A stretch of DNA of 64,000 bases from Phycisphaerales bacterium. Lineage in GTDB: Bacteria; Planctomycetota; Phycisphaerae; Sedimentisphaerales; Anaerobacaceae. Below the pieces are notes generated by a model, which worked only from the letters and a program-made list of their open reading frames with translations, did not search any database and was not told where the DNA came from. This document shows, piece by piece, positions 17,645-27,398 of the stretch (its first letter is position 1; every line of letters starts with the position of its first letter). The stretch lies in contig CP070675.1 of assembly GCA_020352215.1 (NCBI GenBank), positions 5,075,891 through 5,139,890 of the forward strand, read 5' to 3'. The position numbers and the translations under genes are program-made.

Positions 17645-18904
17645 ATGATTCAGAAGAGCTTGGAGTCGAGGCAGCGTTGCGAGGGCTTTGCGAGTTACTC
17701 GCGGCGTGATTTCTTAAAAGGGGGTGGTTCTGTGCTTGCCGGGGCCGCATTGGCTTCAGGGGCTGCTCTTGCCGTGAATACGGCCCCCAAAAGGATTCGC
17801 ATCGGTGTCGTAGGGGGCGGATTTGGGACATCCTTTCAGTGGCACGAGCACCCTGATTGTGTTGTCCAAGCCGTCAGCGATCTCCGCGAGGATCGGCGCA
17901 AGCTCTTGATGAAGGTCTACAATTGCCCGACGGCCTACAACTCACTCGAAGAGTTGGTGCTTGCGCGCGACATTGATGCTGTGGCTATCTTTACCGACGG
18001 CCCGCTGCATGTGCAGCACACGGTGGAGGCGATGAAGAATGGCAAGCACGTGATCTCAGCGGTTCCGGCCGCCTGGGCCACATTGCAGCAGGCCGAGCTG
18101 CTCTTTGATACGGTGAAGAAGTACGGCCTCACCTACATGATGGCCGAGACCGGCTACTACCAGCAGTCAACCATCTCCGCTCGCAAGTTCTATCATGGCG
18201 GAAAGTTCGGCAGTCTGTACTACTGCGAGGCTGAATATCAGCACCCCGGCCTTGAGGTGCTATACTTCCGCAATGGCAAGCGCACCTGGAGACATGGCCT
18301 CGCGCCGATGCATTACCCAACGCATTGCACAAGCCAGCTTATTGGTGTCACCGGCGAGCGATTGACCCAGGCCGTTTGTCACGGGTGGGGTGACGACAGT
18401 CCAATTCTCAGGGACAACGCGTACGGCAATCCGTTCTGGAATGAGTCTGCGATGTTCAGAACGAATCGCGGCAATGCGTTTCGCGTCAACATCTGGTGGA
18501 AGGGCGCGCATCGCGGCTGTGAAAGAGCGCAGTGGATAGGCGACAAGATGAGCTTCTACGCACCTTACCCCAAGGGCCTTGGCCCTGTCATCATTCGCTC
18601 GGACCAACAGACCGAGACCGATGATGCTGGCTTCGCTCGCAAGGCGCCAAACTTCGAGCGTTACAAACAGCCCGAGTGGTGGAAGACAGATATGCTGCCC
18701 GAGCCGCTACGGCACAACAGCGGCCATGAAGGCTCGCATACCTTTCTTACGCATGAGTTCATCGACGCCTTGGTGCACGATCGCCGACCTGCGATCGACG
18801 TGTATGAATCGCTGGCCTACACCGTGCCGGGCATTATCGCGCACGAATCGGCCCTGCGGAAGGGCGAGCAGATCAATGTGCCTCAGTTCGACCGACCGGC
18901 GTAG
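17645..18904 (+). CDS. Tat-signal Gfo/Idh/MocA family protein lacking the EKP motif
   Basis: A 419-residue oxidoreductase-like protein starting at ATG 17645 with AAGGAG nine bases upstream. SRRDFLKGG (residues about 19-27) is a Tat motif. The Rossmann fold is clear from GVVGGGFGTSF. Where catalytic members carry EKP, this protein has HVISAVPAAW, so the conserved lysine of the family is missing. It could bind NAD without the usual hydride-transfer chemistry, or use another residue. It forms a tail-to-tail pair with the fucose isomerase gene, only 7 bases apart. Confidence 0.82.
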   Translation: MIQKSLESRQRCEGFASYSRRDFLKGGGSVLAGAALASGAALAVNTAPKRIRIGVVGGGFGTSFQWHEHPDCVVQAVSDLREDRRKLLMKVYNCPTAYNSLEELVLARDIDAVAIFTDGPLHVQHTVEAMKNGKHVISAVPAAWATLQQAELLFDTVKKYGLTYMMAETGYYQQSTISARKFYHGGKFGSLYYCEAEYQHPGLEVLYFRNGKRTWRHGLAPMHYPTHCTSQLIGVTGERLTQAVCHGWGDDSPILRDNAYGNPFWNESAMFRTNRGNAFRVNIWWKGAHRGCERAQWIGDKMSFYAPYPKGLGPVIIRSDQQTETDDAGFARKAPNFERYKQPEWWKTDMLPEPLRHNSGHEGSHTFLTHEFIDALVHDRRPAIDVYESLAYTVPGIIAHESALRKGEQINVPQFDRPA

Positions 18905-18911
18905 AGACCGG

Positions 18912-20636
18912 TCAGTGGCTGGCCTTCATCGCTTTGAATGTGTCTTCTCCGCCGTTTATCAGGTGAACCAACGGCTGAGGCCTGTCTACGCCTTCGATGA
19001 ACTTCGGCCGCGCCGTCCAGGGCGTGACGCTTAGCACGTTCGTCAAATCCATCCAGTGTTGCAGCCTCGCGACCGGCAGATCCCAGGTCATGTGGAAGTG
19101 GTTGGCCGGCGGATACTGCTTGTACTCGACCATGCTGGCATATTTCGGCACGACAAATGTGTGCGGCCAGATGGGGGTGGTCAGCTTGCACATGGCCTTG
19201 GCAAGTTTCGGCGGCACCTCGGTAGTGCGAGCCTGGTCCCAAACCATGCTGAACATGCCGCTGGGCGACGAATATGCCATTCGAGCAGCAATGCCCTCGA
19301 TACCCGCCGGCGTCATAAAGGTGACCGCGTTTCCCCCGCCGGGAAAGTAATTCTCTTCAGCCAGCGGTATTCCCACGCCATCCATGATCTTCTTTACCGA
19401 TGCCCCGGGCCTGGCTGCCCAGTCGAACGAAGCGGAGCCGGAGTTGTCGCCATCGACCAATCCTTTGTTGTAGTAGTCCGCCTTTTTGTCCAGCTTGACC
19501 CCGATTTTCTTCGACAGCTCCTTGATTTCCCACGCCTCCCACACCTTCCTGAAGTCCATAAACAGTGGCGGATTTCCGCCGGACAGGTATGTCATAAACA
19601 GCATCGTCAGCAGCCCCTGCACATCGGCTTCGGTCGCGTACGGCAGGGGAGCCTTGCGGCCGTTGTGGTCGAACGTGCTGTTAAAAAACGACTCCATCAC
19701 GTCCGCCACGGGCAGTGGAATGCCCCGCGTATCAGACCCCCATTCCAACTGACTCATAAAGCCCCCGCCTACCGCGTTCAGGTCCGCCATCAGGTCGCGA
19801 ACGATCAGGTACATCGCCAGTTCCTGATTGAATCGCTCGCTATCTGCTTGGTCCCGCAGTTCAACTCGCTTGCCCACGTATTCATCCATCCAGCCGCGCA
19901 GAGCTTTCAGCTCCTTTGTATTGTAGGCCTTCTTATTCAGCATGTCGGCCAGGAGCTTCATGTCCAGGCGCGTGATTTCCAGGCCGAAGGTGTTTCTGGT
20001 GGCCGGGATATGAGCCAGGGCCGTCTCCATTCCCATCGAATCGTGACCGAATATCACGACTCTGCGGCCTCTCAGCGCCACCGCCGTTACCGCTGCATAG
20101 CACCAGTCAATCAGGTTCTTGGCGGTCTGCTCGGTCATCTTTGGATTCATGCCGGTATCCGGCCATGTACCGACGTTCAACGCCGCCAGCCGTCCATATT
20201 GAGCGAGCGCGCCGTTGAGCGCATGGGCGTAGACGACACCCGGCTTGGGGCCACTGTTGCCGCAGGTTATGTTGACCGGCGTATCGGTGCTGAATTGCTG
20301 CAGCAGCGAGATGGTAGTAAGCTGTGGGAACGCCCACGTATCCGGTACCAGGACCAGAATATCCACTCCCGCCTTGCGAAACTGCTGGGCAACGATGTCC
20401 GCTTGTGCTTCGCCGTCTACGAGCACGGTCGAATAGACGACCGGAACCGGCGTCTTGTCAGGCATTACCACGGCGCCGCTGATTGTGTCCGCGGCCATTT
20501 TCGAAATGTTCTGGCACCGCTTTCGGCTCGCCTGATCAATGCGAGGATCGCTCGTAGCAAAGACCCCGATGACGGGAACCTTTGGAGTCGCTTTCCTTAT
20601 ACCTGCCAATTGCCCCGCGCCACTTCTCTTGGCCAT
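18912..20636 (-). CDS. fucI: L-fucose isomerase family protein
   Basis: A 574-residue sugar isomerase close to the length of E. coli FucI (591). It would interconvert L-fucose and L-fuculose (or D-arabinose and D-ribulose) with a Mn ion. The likely metal ligands are visible: Glu in PYATEADVQG, Asp in FMDFR and a C-terminal His in NHFHMTWD. AAGGGG lies eight bases before ATG 20636. It is the third gene of an operon behind the E1 fusion and E2 genes (61-base gap). No fucokinase or fuculose aldolase is nearby, so the aldose used in vivo is uncertain. Confidence 0.8.
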   Translation of the reverse strand: MAKRSGAGQLAGIRKATPKVPVIGVFATSDPRIDQASRKRCQNISKMAADTISGAVVMPDKTPVPVVYSTVLVDGEAQADIVAQQFRKAGVDILVLVPDTWAFPQLTTISLLQQFSTDTPVNITCGNSGPKPGVVYAHALNGALAQYGRLAALNVGTWPDTGMNPKMTEQTAKNLIDWCYAAVTAVALRGRRVVIFGHDSMGMETALAHIPATRNTFGLEITRLDMKLLADMLNKKAYNTKELKALRGWMDEYVGKRVELRDQADSERFNQELAMYLIVRDLMADLNAVGGGFMSQLEWGSDTRGIPLPVADVMESFFNSTFDHNGRKAPLPYATEADVQGLLTMLFMTYLSGGNPPLFMDFRKVWEAWEIKELSKKIGVKLDKKADYYNKGLVDGDNSGSASFDWAARPGASVKKIMDGVGIPLAEENYFPGGGNAVTFMTPAGIEGIAARMAYSSPSGMFSMVWDQARTTEVPPKLAKAMCKLTTPIWPHTFVVPKYASMVEYKQYPPANHFHMTWDLPVARLQHWMDLTNVLSVTPWTARPKFIEGVDRPQPLVHLINGGEDTFKAMKASH

Positions 20637-20697
20637 CGTAAGTACCCCTTCAATACCTTCAGTGCATATGTGGTTTTCTTATCGTCTGCCTCCGCCA

Positions 20698-21921
20698 TCA
20701 GAGCGTGGAAGGATCTTCGAGCAGCTTTCTTACGAAGTCCAGGAACTGGGCTGCGTATGCGCCGCTGGTGACCTTGTGGTCTATCGACAGGGTCATGTTC
20801 ATGAGCTTGCGTACTAATATGTTCCCGTCATCCGGCACGCATGTGGCAGTGATCTGTCCGATGCCCAGTATACTGCACTGGCCTGGAACGACTATCGGGA
20901 TAAACGATTCAATCCCAAATGCACCGAGGTTGCTTACTGTGATGCAGCCGCCCTCCACGTCCTCAGGCGTCAGTCTATTGCTGCGGGCTCTCTCAATCAG
21001 GGCCTTGCTGTCGCGGGCTATCTGCTTGAGGTCTTTCTTGTTCACGTCCTTGACGATTGGGGCAACAAGGCCGTCCGGTACGGAGATCGCCAGCCCTATG
21101 CCGATCGAATCGGCCAACTTGATGCTGTCTCCAGCCAATTGGCCCGTCATAACCGGGAATTTCTCCAACCCCGTCGCCACCGCCTTCATGATGAAATCGT
21201 TGTATGCGATCTTCACATCGCTGCCGTTATTGAGTTTTGCCCGCAGCTCAACCAGTTCCGTGACATCAACTTTCACGGTTAGATAGAAACACGGTATCTC
21301 CTGCTTCGACTTCAGCATCTTTTCGGCTGTGATTTTCTGTATCCTATTCAGAGGGACAGTCTCTCCGGGCTTGGCCTGCGCTGCTGCCGGTGCCGCCGGC
21401 TCCGGCGCCTTGGCGGCAGCGTTCTTGACGTCCTGCTCTGTGATCTTGCCGCCGGGCCCGGTGCCCGTAACGGTCGCCAGGGCGACGCCAAGTTCCGCTG
21501 CCAGTTTCTTGGCCCGCGGCGACGCCATTACTCTGCCCGCCGGCTTGCTCGGCTCCGGTTCTGTCTTGGCCGGCGCAGCGACTGACGCTTCACCACCGGA
21601 AGCCGCTGGAGCAGCTTCAGCCGTGGGCGCTGCCGATCCACCTTCTGCGAGCGCGTCGACAAAACTCTGTGGCACCTCTTCATCTTTGTCACCCAGCACC
21701 AGAAGGGGTGCCCCTACAGGTAACGTTTCGTCCACTTCGGCGACAACGTACTTAACAAAACCTTTTGCCGGTGACTCCATCTCAAGGGTAGCCTTGTCCG
21801 TCTCTATCTCGAAGATCACGTCGCCCTTGTTAACCTCGTCGCCGACCTTGATCAGACAACCGACAACGGTTCCTTCTTCCATAGTCTGACCAAGCTGCGG
21901 CAGTCGTACTTCTTTTGCCAT
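20698..21921 (-). CDS. 2-oxoacid dehydrogenase E2, dihydrolipoamide acyltransferase
   Basis: A 407-residue E2 core subunit. A single lipoyl domain (residues about 1-80) has the modified lysine in ETDKATLEME, then an Ala/Pro-rich linker, an E3-binding domain (ASPRAKKLAAELG, GPGGKITEQDV) and a catalytic CAT-fold domain. The active-site motif HxxxDG is altered to HKVTSG, with the aspartate replaced by serine, although the histidine remains (DHKVTSGA). It follows the E1 fusion gene by 31 bases. By context it is most likely an acetyltransferase of pyruvate dehydrogenase. No E3 gene is in the window. Confidence 0.88.
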   Translation of the reverse strand: MAKEVRLPQLGQTMEEGTVVGCLIKVGDEVNKGDVIFEIETDKATLEMESPAKGFVKYVVAEVDETLPVGAPLLVLGDKDEEVPQSFVDALAEGGSAAPTAEAAPAASGGEASVAAPAKTEPEPSKPAGRVMASPRAKKLAAELGVALATVTGTGPGGKITEQDVKNAAAKAPEPAAPAAAQAKPGETVPLNRIQKITAEKMLKSKQEIPCFYLTVKVDVTELVELRAKLNNGSDVKIAYNDFIMKAVATGLEKFPVMTGQLAGDSIKLADSIGIGLAISVPDGLVAPIVKDVNKKDLKQIARDSKALIERARSNRLTPEDVEGGCITVSNLGAFGIESFIPIVVPGQCSILGIGQITATCVPDDGNILVRKLMNMTLSIDHKVTSGAYAAQFLDFVRKLLEDPSTL

Positions 21922-21952
21922 TTACACAATCCTCGTCTGCTTCGTATTTGAC

Positions 21953-24199
21953 CTATGCGGTCACCATTTTCCTTACGGTTTCAACGATGTTCTCGACGCT
22001 GGGTATGCTCGCGTTCTCCAGCGGCTCGCTCATCGGGGGCGGCACGTCAGCCGCCGCGAGATTCACCGGCGCCGCATCCAGATAGTCGAAGCCGTGCGAG
22101 CCATCCTCGAACTCGTATTCCATGAACTGACCGGCTATTTCTCGCCCGGCCCCGCACGTGCAGAACCCTTCGCTGACCGTGATCAGTCGCCCGGTCTTGC
22201 GGACCGATTCTGCAATGGTATTGGTGTCCAACGGCTTGAGCGTCCTGATGTCTATGACTTCCGCATCGATGTCGTGCTGCTCAGCCAAGACTTTTGCCGC
22301 ATCCAGCGAACGCATTGCCATTCTGCTGTAGCTGACGATGGTCGCGTCGCCGCCTTGTTTCTTGATATCCGCTACGCCCAGCGGGATGATGTAGTCACCT
22401 TCCGGCACCGCACCGAGTTGACCATAGGTCGCCTTGTGCTCGATGAAGACGACGGGGTTGTCGCTTCGGATCGCTGCTTTGAGCAGTCCTTTTGCATCGT
22501 ACGGGGTCGAGGGCATTACCACATACAGGCCCGGCGGGTGCATCAGCCATGCCTCCAAGGACTCCGAGTGGTGCGCTGCTATGCATCTTCCGACTCCACC
22601 TTCGGTTCGCAGCACCATCGGCACCTTGGCCTTGCCCCCGAACATATAACGGTTGTACGCCCCGACATGCACGAGCTGGTCCATGGCGATTGTGACGAAG
22701 TCCACATACATGATCTCAGCTACGGGCCGCATCCCGCGAAGGGCCGCCCCAACGGCCGCACCGGCGATGGCCGCCTCGGATATGGCCGTATCAATGACTC
22801 TGCCGGTGCCGAACTCGGTTAACAATCCTCGTGTCGCTTGGTATGCCCCTCCGTACAGGCCCACGTCCTCACCCATCACTATGACGTTTTCATCCCTCCT
22901 TAGCTCCTCGGCCTGGGCTGCTGAAACCGCCTGGCCGATTGTCATAACTTCCATGTCGAACTGAGTCTTTATCAGTGCCCGCGCCTGCTCGGCGGCTTCC
23001 TTCCTCGTCTTGGCTGTCGATGATGCAACAGCGGCCTCGAACGCCGCCGTTGCCTCCGTCACTTTCGCCCCGGCAGCCTTGTCGGCCTCGATAATCTCAG
23101 CCGAATAGCTCTCCGGGACATAGACGTCCTTGGTGAGATCTGAAGTCTCCGGCCAAGGGCTGTCCAAGGCGAACTTCGTCGCGGCCTCGATTGCCCCGAA
23201 GGCCTTATCTTTGATGGCATCCAACTGCTTCTCCGTGCATAGCTGCTCGCCAGCAAGCTTGTCTCTCAGCACTGTGATTGGATCGCGTTTGTGCCATGCC
23301 TTCTCTTCTGCCTTTGTGCGGTATGCCCGCGGGTCGCTTCGGCTGTGCCCATACCAGCGGTAGGTCTTGGCCTCTATGATGGTCATCTGATTATCTTGAC
23401 GGGCCCGCGGGACGGCCGAGCGAACTGCGAGAAAGACCGCTGCAACATCCTGGCCGTCAACAATCATAGCGGGCACGTCATAGGCCGCCGCCCTTTCAGC
23501 GATGTCTTCGATATTGCTTGCCTTGACGGCCCCCTCGACCTCGCTGCCCGAAAACGGCACGCTCATCCCATAGAGGTTATTCTCGATGATTGCCACCAGC
23601 GGAACCTTCAGCGTGGATGCCATATTCATCGATTCGTGAAAGCTACCGCAGTTTGTGGACCCGTCACCGAAAAATGAAAGCACAACTTTGCCTGTCTTCC
23701 TGTATTTTTCCGCGAAAGCCGCTCCGACCGCGGGCGGCTGATTGCCACCGACTATACCGGTCGAGCCAAGGTTGTTCTGCTTCTGGACCTCCGCGATGTG
23801 CATGGACCCGCCCCGACCTTTGCAGTAGCCGGTCTCCTTGCCCATTAGCTCGGCCATCATGGCGTTCCAGTGATCCTGGCGGTCCTCTTCGGTGTCCGCG
23901 TATTTGTTGCCGATGGCGCCGCAGTGGCCGTGGCCCCGGTGCGTCGAGCCGATCACGTCGCCACGTTCGATGGCAGCAACGGCCCCGACCGCGACCGCCT
24001 CCTCACCGGCATAAAGGTGCGAGGCGCCTTTGATTATGTTCTGGCCCAAAAGCTCAAAAACCTTCTCCTCGAAGAACCGAATCTCATAGATCGTCCGCAG
24101 CCAATCAGTCACATCGTCGAGGCTGATTACCCCGTCGCTAATAAGCTCTTTCAGCTTGGGAACCGCTTTCTTTCGCGTGTCCTCAACGCAGAAATCCAT
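21953..24199 (-). CDS. Fused E1 alpha-beta subunit of a 2-oxoacid (pyruvate) dehydrogenase
   Basis: A 748-residue protein that joins both E1 subunits. The alpha half (about residues 1-345) has the thiamine diphosphate motif GDGST with ENNLYG about 30 residues later, and HRGHG. The beta half (about 405-748) begins with MTIGQAVSAAQAEELRRDENVIVMGEDVG and includes GVVGRCIAAHHSESLEAW-like and SYSRMAMRSLDAAKVLAEQ regions. It would decarboxylate pyruvate and load the acyl group onto E2. GAGGAG lies eight bases before ATG 24199. It leads an operon with E2 and the fucose isomerase. Confidence 0.9.
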   Translation of the reverse strand: MDFCVEDTRKKAVPKLKELISDGVISLDDVTDWLRTIYEIRFFEEKVFELLGQNIIKGASHLYAGEEAVAVGAVAAIERGDVIGSTHRGHGHCGAIGNKYADTEEDRQDHWNAMMAELMGKETGYCKGRGGSMHIAEVQKQNNLGSTGIVGGNQPPAVGAAFAEKYRKTGKVVLSFFGDGSTNCGSFHESMNMASTLKVPLVAIIENNLYGMSVPFSGSEVEGAVKASNIEDIAERAAAYDVPAMIVDGQDVAAVFLAVRSAVPRARQDNQMTIIEAKTYRWYGHSRSDPRAYRTKAEEKAWHKRDPITVLRDKLAGEQLCTEKQLDAIKDKAFGAIEAATKFALDSPWPETSDLTKDVYVPESYSAEIIEADKAAGAKVTEATAAFEAAVASSTAKTRKEAAEQARALIKTQFDMEVMTIGQAVSAAQAEELRRDENVIVMGEDVGLYGGAYQATRGLLTEFGTGRVIDTAISEAAIAGAAVGAALRGMRPVAEIMYVDFVTIAMDQLVHVGAYNRYMFGGKAKVPMVLRTEGGVGRCIAAHHSESLEAWLMHPPGLYVVMPSTPYDAKGLLKAAIRSDNPVVFIEHKATYGQLGAVPEGDYIIPLGVADIKKQGGDATIVSYSRMAMRSLDAAKVLAEQHDIDAEVIDIRTLKPLDTNTIAESVRKTGRLITVSEGFCTCGAGREIAGQFMEYEFEDGSHGFDYLDAAPVNLAAADVPPPMSEPLENASIPSVENIVETVRKMVTA

Positions 24200-24533
24200 A
24201 CCGTGATCTCCTCTAAACCCTGTTGATGGGCTGCGAGTCGGCCCGTGTTGCCTGACCTGCCCTTGTCAGTGATACGAGAACGCGGCAGTATAACACATTT
24301 GGCCGTTGACGGGCAACCCAAAACGTGGTAGCGTCGCTTTTAGCCCGAGCTTCACATTCGGAGGGCCCGGCCTCACGGCTAATGCGGGCCCAAATGGCCG
24401 TCAAACACCCGTTTGCGCTTGATCGCATCGTGTGGCCCTCGTACAATCTCCGTGACATTTCGGATGACTTGTCCGGCGAGGTTGCTGCCATCGCTGAGCT
24501 GGCTGCTTGATTCTTGGGCAAAGGGGCCGAACC
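24200..24533. other. Divergent intergenic region between the E1 fusion and GH140-like genes
   Basis: This 334-base stretch has no credible gene. It holds the leftward promoter described at 24287-24316 and presumably a rightward promoter, for which only a weak TTGACG at 24306 is seen. Confidence 0.5.
24287..24316 (-). promoter_or_regulatory. Promoter of the E1-E2-fucI operon
   Basis: On the minus strand TTGCCC (24311-24316) and TATACT (24287-24292) lie 18 bases apart, giving a leader of about 80 bases before ATG 24199. The match is moderate. Confidence 0.4.
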
Positions 24534-26075
24534 ATGGCGAATGTAATCGGAGCAAGATTCCTAGGCAAACCCGCAATGATTTGTGCGCCGAGGCGGGGCA
24601 GATACGTTTGGATTCTGCTGCTCTTGTGCTCGTGCGGGCTGGCTGCCGGCGACTCTGAGTCAGGGCGGCCGGTCGACTTCAGTCACGGTCCGCTGAAGGT
24701 CTCGGCAAACAAGCGTTTCCTCGTGCACGCCGACGGAACGCCGTTCTTCTATCTCGGCGATACGGCCTGGGAGCTTTTTCATCGCCTCAACCGCGCCGAC
24801 GTCGACAAGTATCTCGAGAGTCGTAGGCAGAACGGCTTCACCGTTATACAGGCTGTAGCTCTGGCCGAGCTGGATGGCCTCAACACGCCCAACCCCTATG
24901 GCCATCGTCCGCTTATCGACAATGATCCCGCCCGGCCGGATGTCAAAGACGGCCCTGACAATGACTACTGGGATCACGTAGACTACATCGTCGGCAAGGC
25001 AGAGTCGCTGGGCCTCTATATTGGCATGCTCCCGACTTGGGGCGACAAGTGGAACAAGAAATGGGGTAAGGGCCCCGTTGTCTTCAACCCCAAAAACGCC
25101 GAAGAATACGGCCGGTGGCTGGGCCGCCGATACAAAGACAGACACATCATCTGGATTCTTGGCGGGGACCGGCCCATCGAGGACGATACGCACAAAGCGA
25201 TCATCAGGGCAATGGCCCGCGGGATCAAGGCCGGCGACGGCGGCCGCCACCTGATGACCTTCCACCCAACCGGCGGACGGACTTCGTCCGAGTGGTTCCA
25301 CGACGATGACTGGCTCGACTTCAACATGCATCAGACGGGCCACCGCGATCGCGGGAGCTGGCAGAGCATCGAGGCCGACTACAAACGTTCGCCGACAAAG
25401 CCGGTGCTCGACGGCGAACCGTTGTACGAGGACCACCCCATCAACTTCGACGCCATGAAGTTCGGCTTCTCCGTCGACTGGCAGATACGCCGGCTTGCAT
25501 ACTGGCATGTCTTTGCCGGATCATGCGGTCACACCTACGGCTGCCACAACATCTGGCAGATGTATGCGCCTGGCCGGGCGCCAATCTCTGTAGCGCATCA
25601 CTACTGGTACGAATCTCTTGACCTGTGGGGTGCCGGCGATATGCAGCACGTCAAGAACCTCATGCTGTCGCGGCCGTATCTGACTCGGATCCCCGACCAA
25701 TCCATAGTTGTCTCCGATGTAGGGGACGGCGATGACCACGTGCAAGCTACGCGCGACTCAGCGGGTGTTTACGCTCTCGTATACTCGCCCCTCGGACAAC
25801 CTGTTACCGTGAACCTCCAAGAGCTTTCCGGCTTAGAAGTCACGGCCTGGTGGTACGACCCCCGCCACGGTACAGCTGCCGAAATCGGCACGTTTGCCAA
25901 GGAGGGCAATCGCGAGTTCAAGCCGCCCATCGCTGGCAAGGGCAACGACTGGGTGCTTGTTCTCGACGACGCGTCTCAGAGGTTTGGCCCGCCCGGCAGT
26001 CCGAGAGACGGTCGTGTCTCTTGGATGGCCGGGAACGATCGTTCCTGTACAAAGCCGCGGCTGCACGAAGGCTGA
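24534..26075 (+). CDS. DUF4038/GH140-like glycoside hydrolase (apiosidase candidate)
   Basis: A 513-residue exported protein with a (beta/alpha)8 DUF4038 barrel. [18 protein letters not shown] is the family opening, [13 protein letters not shown] follows, and the two likely catalytic acids are Asp 212 (GGDRP) and Glu 295 (DGEPLYED), matching the acid/base and nucleophile positions of GH140. The C-terminal 90 residues ([12 protein letters not shown]) form a small beta domain. Known GH140 enzymes remove side chains from rhamnogalacturonan II. ATG 24534 follows AAAGGGG; the upstream TTG 24507 is less likely. The propeller gene starts 25 bases later. Confidence 0.82.
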   Translation: MANVIGARFLGKPAMICAPRRGRYVWILLLLCSCGLAAGDSESGRPVDFSHGPLKVSANKRFLVHADGTPFFYLGDTAWELFHRLNRADVDKYLESRRQNGFTVIQAVALAELDGLNTPNPYGHRPLIDNDPARPDVKDGPDNDYWDHVDYIVGKAESLGLYIGMLPTWGDKWNKKWGKGPVVFNPKNAEEYGRWLGRRYKDRHIIWILGGDRPIEDDTHKAIIRAMARGIKAGDGGRHLMTFHPTGGRTSSEWFHDDDWLDFNMHQTGHRDRGSWQSIEADYKRSPTKPVLDGEPLYEDHPINFDAMKFGFSVDWQIRRLAYWHVFAGSCGHTYGCHNIWQMYAPGRAPISVAHHYWYESLDLWGAGDMQHVKNLMLSRPYLTRIPDQSIVVSDVGDGDDHVQATRDSAGVYALVYSPLGQPVTVNLQELSGLEVTAWWYDPRHGTAAEIGTFAKEGNREFKPPIAGKGNDWVLVLDDASQRFGPPGSPRDGRVSWMAGNDRSCTKPRLHEG

Positions 26076-26100
26076 GAACTTTCCTATGGAGGATTCTTCA

Positions 26101-27357
26101 ATGCGCAAGCTCCATACGCAAATACTCATCTGCGCGACTATCGTTGGCCTGACATGCTGTTCGGGGAAAGGTGACGATTGGCCTCAGTTTCGAGGGCCGA
26201 ACCGTGATGGCAAATCCGCTGAGACCGGGCTCTTGCGGAAATGGCCGCAAGAGGGCCCAAAACTGCTGTGGGCCACGGATGGGCTTGGCATAGGCTTCTC
26301 TTCCATCGCCATAGCCGATGGCTTGGTCTACACAACCGGCATGGTTGACCGCGAGGGCTTCCTCTTCGCATACGATGTAGAGGGGAATTTCAAGTGGAAG
26401 ATCTCCTACGGCCAAGAGTGGACGCGCTCCTATCCCGGCACACGATCTGCCCCGACCGTCAGTGACGGCCGCATCTGCGTCTTCAGCGGGACCGGCGTCC
26501 TAACCTGCTTCGATGCCAAAACTGCTGCACGAATCTGGAGCGTGGACACGCTGAGGCAGTTTGGGGCCAAGAACATACGGTGGGGGATGAGCGATTCCCC
26601 CCTCATCGACGGCCCAAGGCTGTACTGCACCCCTGGTGGGCTCAAAGGTGCCGTAGTTGCTCTTGACAAGAGGACGGGAGAAACGATCTGGGCAACGGCC
26701 GGCTTGGAAGAATCGTCAGCATATTCCTCGCTTATCCTATTCGAGAGAGGTGGCAAGCGTTTGCTCGCTACGATGCTACAGAAATCTGTCATCTGTGTTT
26801 CCGCCGATGACGGTGCTCTCATCTGGCGAGTTCCATACCCGGCGCCGTCCGACACCGGCACCATTACGCCCATCTATCACGACGGCTGCCTCTACGTCAC
26901 CAGTGTCGTCAATCGTGGCATAACAACAGCCGGGACAATGTTTGAGATATCGGAAGATGGGACATCGGTCAAACGGAAGTGGAACGACCAGACTCTGGAC
27001 TGTCAGCACGGAGGCGTAGTTCTCGTCGATGGCTATCTGTACGGCTCCAACTGGTATGACAACACCAGAGGTGATTGGATATGCCTTGACTGGGACACCG
27101 GAAAGGTCATGTACGTAGCCAAGTGGAACGGCAACAAAGGCTCGATCATTTACGCCGACAAGATGCTATACTGCTACGATGAGGAGACCGGTGATGTTGC
27201 CCTGGTGAAGACCTCGCCGAAGGCCTTTGAGGTAGTCAGCACATTCGGCGTAACAAGGGGCTCCGGCAAACACTGGGCCCACCCTGCCATATCCGATGGC
27301 CGCCTCTATATCCGCCACGGGGATGCACTCATGGCATACGACATCAAGAACAGGTGA
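26101..27357 (+). CDS. Exported PQQ-type beta-propeller protein
   Basis: A 418-residue protein with a signal peptide (MRKLHTQILICATIVGLTCC, possibly lipidated) and repeated blades of the PQQ/quinoprotein type: FLFAYDVEGNFKWK, TCFDAKTAARIWSV, VALDKRTGETIWATA, ICVSADDGALIWRV, WICLDWDTGKVMYVA. It begins WPQFRGPNRDGKS, common in planctomycete proteins of this group. Whether it binds PQQ is unclear; a scaffold or binding role is as likely. GGAGG lies eight bases before ATG 26101. It is convergent with the pectate lyase gene and probably co-transcribed with the GH140-like gene. Confidence 0.85.
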   Translation: MRKLHTQILICATIVGLTCCSGKGDDWPQFRGPNRDGKSAETGLLRKWPQEGPKLLWATDGLGIGFSSIAIADGLVYTTGMVDREGFLFAYDVEGNFKWKISYGQEWTRSYPGTRSAPTVSDGRICVFSGTGVLTCFDAKTAARIWSVDTLRQFGAKNIRWGMSDSPLIDGPRLYCTPGGLKGAVVALDKRTGETIWATAGLEESSAYSSLILFERGGKRLLATMLQKSVICVSADDGALIWRVPYPAPSDTGTITPIYHDGCLYVTSVVNRGITTAGTMFEISEDGTSVKRKWNDQTLDCQHGGVVLVDGYLYGSNWYDNTRGDWICLDWDTGKVMYVAKWNGNKGSIIYADKMLYCYDEETGDVALVKTSPKAFEVVSTFGVTRGSGKHWAHPAISDGRLYIRHGDALMAYDIKNR

Positions 27358-27398
27358 TCTTCCCCCTGGACCCGCCCGCTCGCTCGATCAAATGTCAT

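Noticed and set aside
19056-20771. A 571-codon open frame on the plus strand
   Set aside because: It is antisense to the fucose isomerase gene, has no recognisable domain and looks like a by-product of codon use on the other strand.
22094-22822. A 242-codon plus-strand frame
   Set aside because: It mirrors the E1 beta region of the true gene on the minus strand and shows no family pattern.
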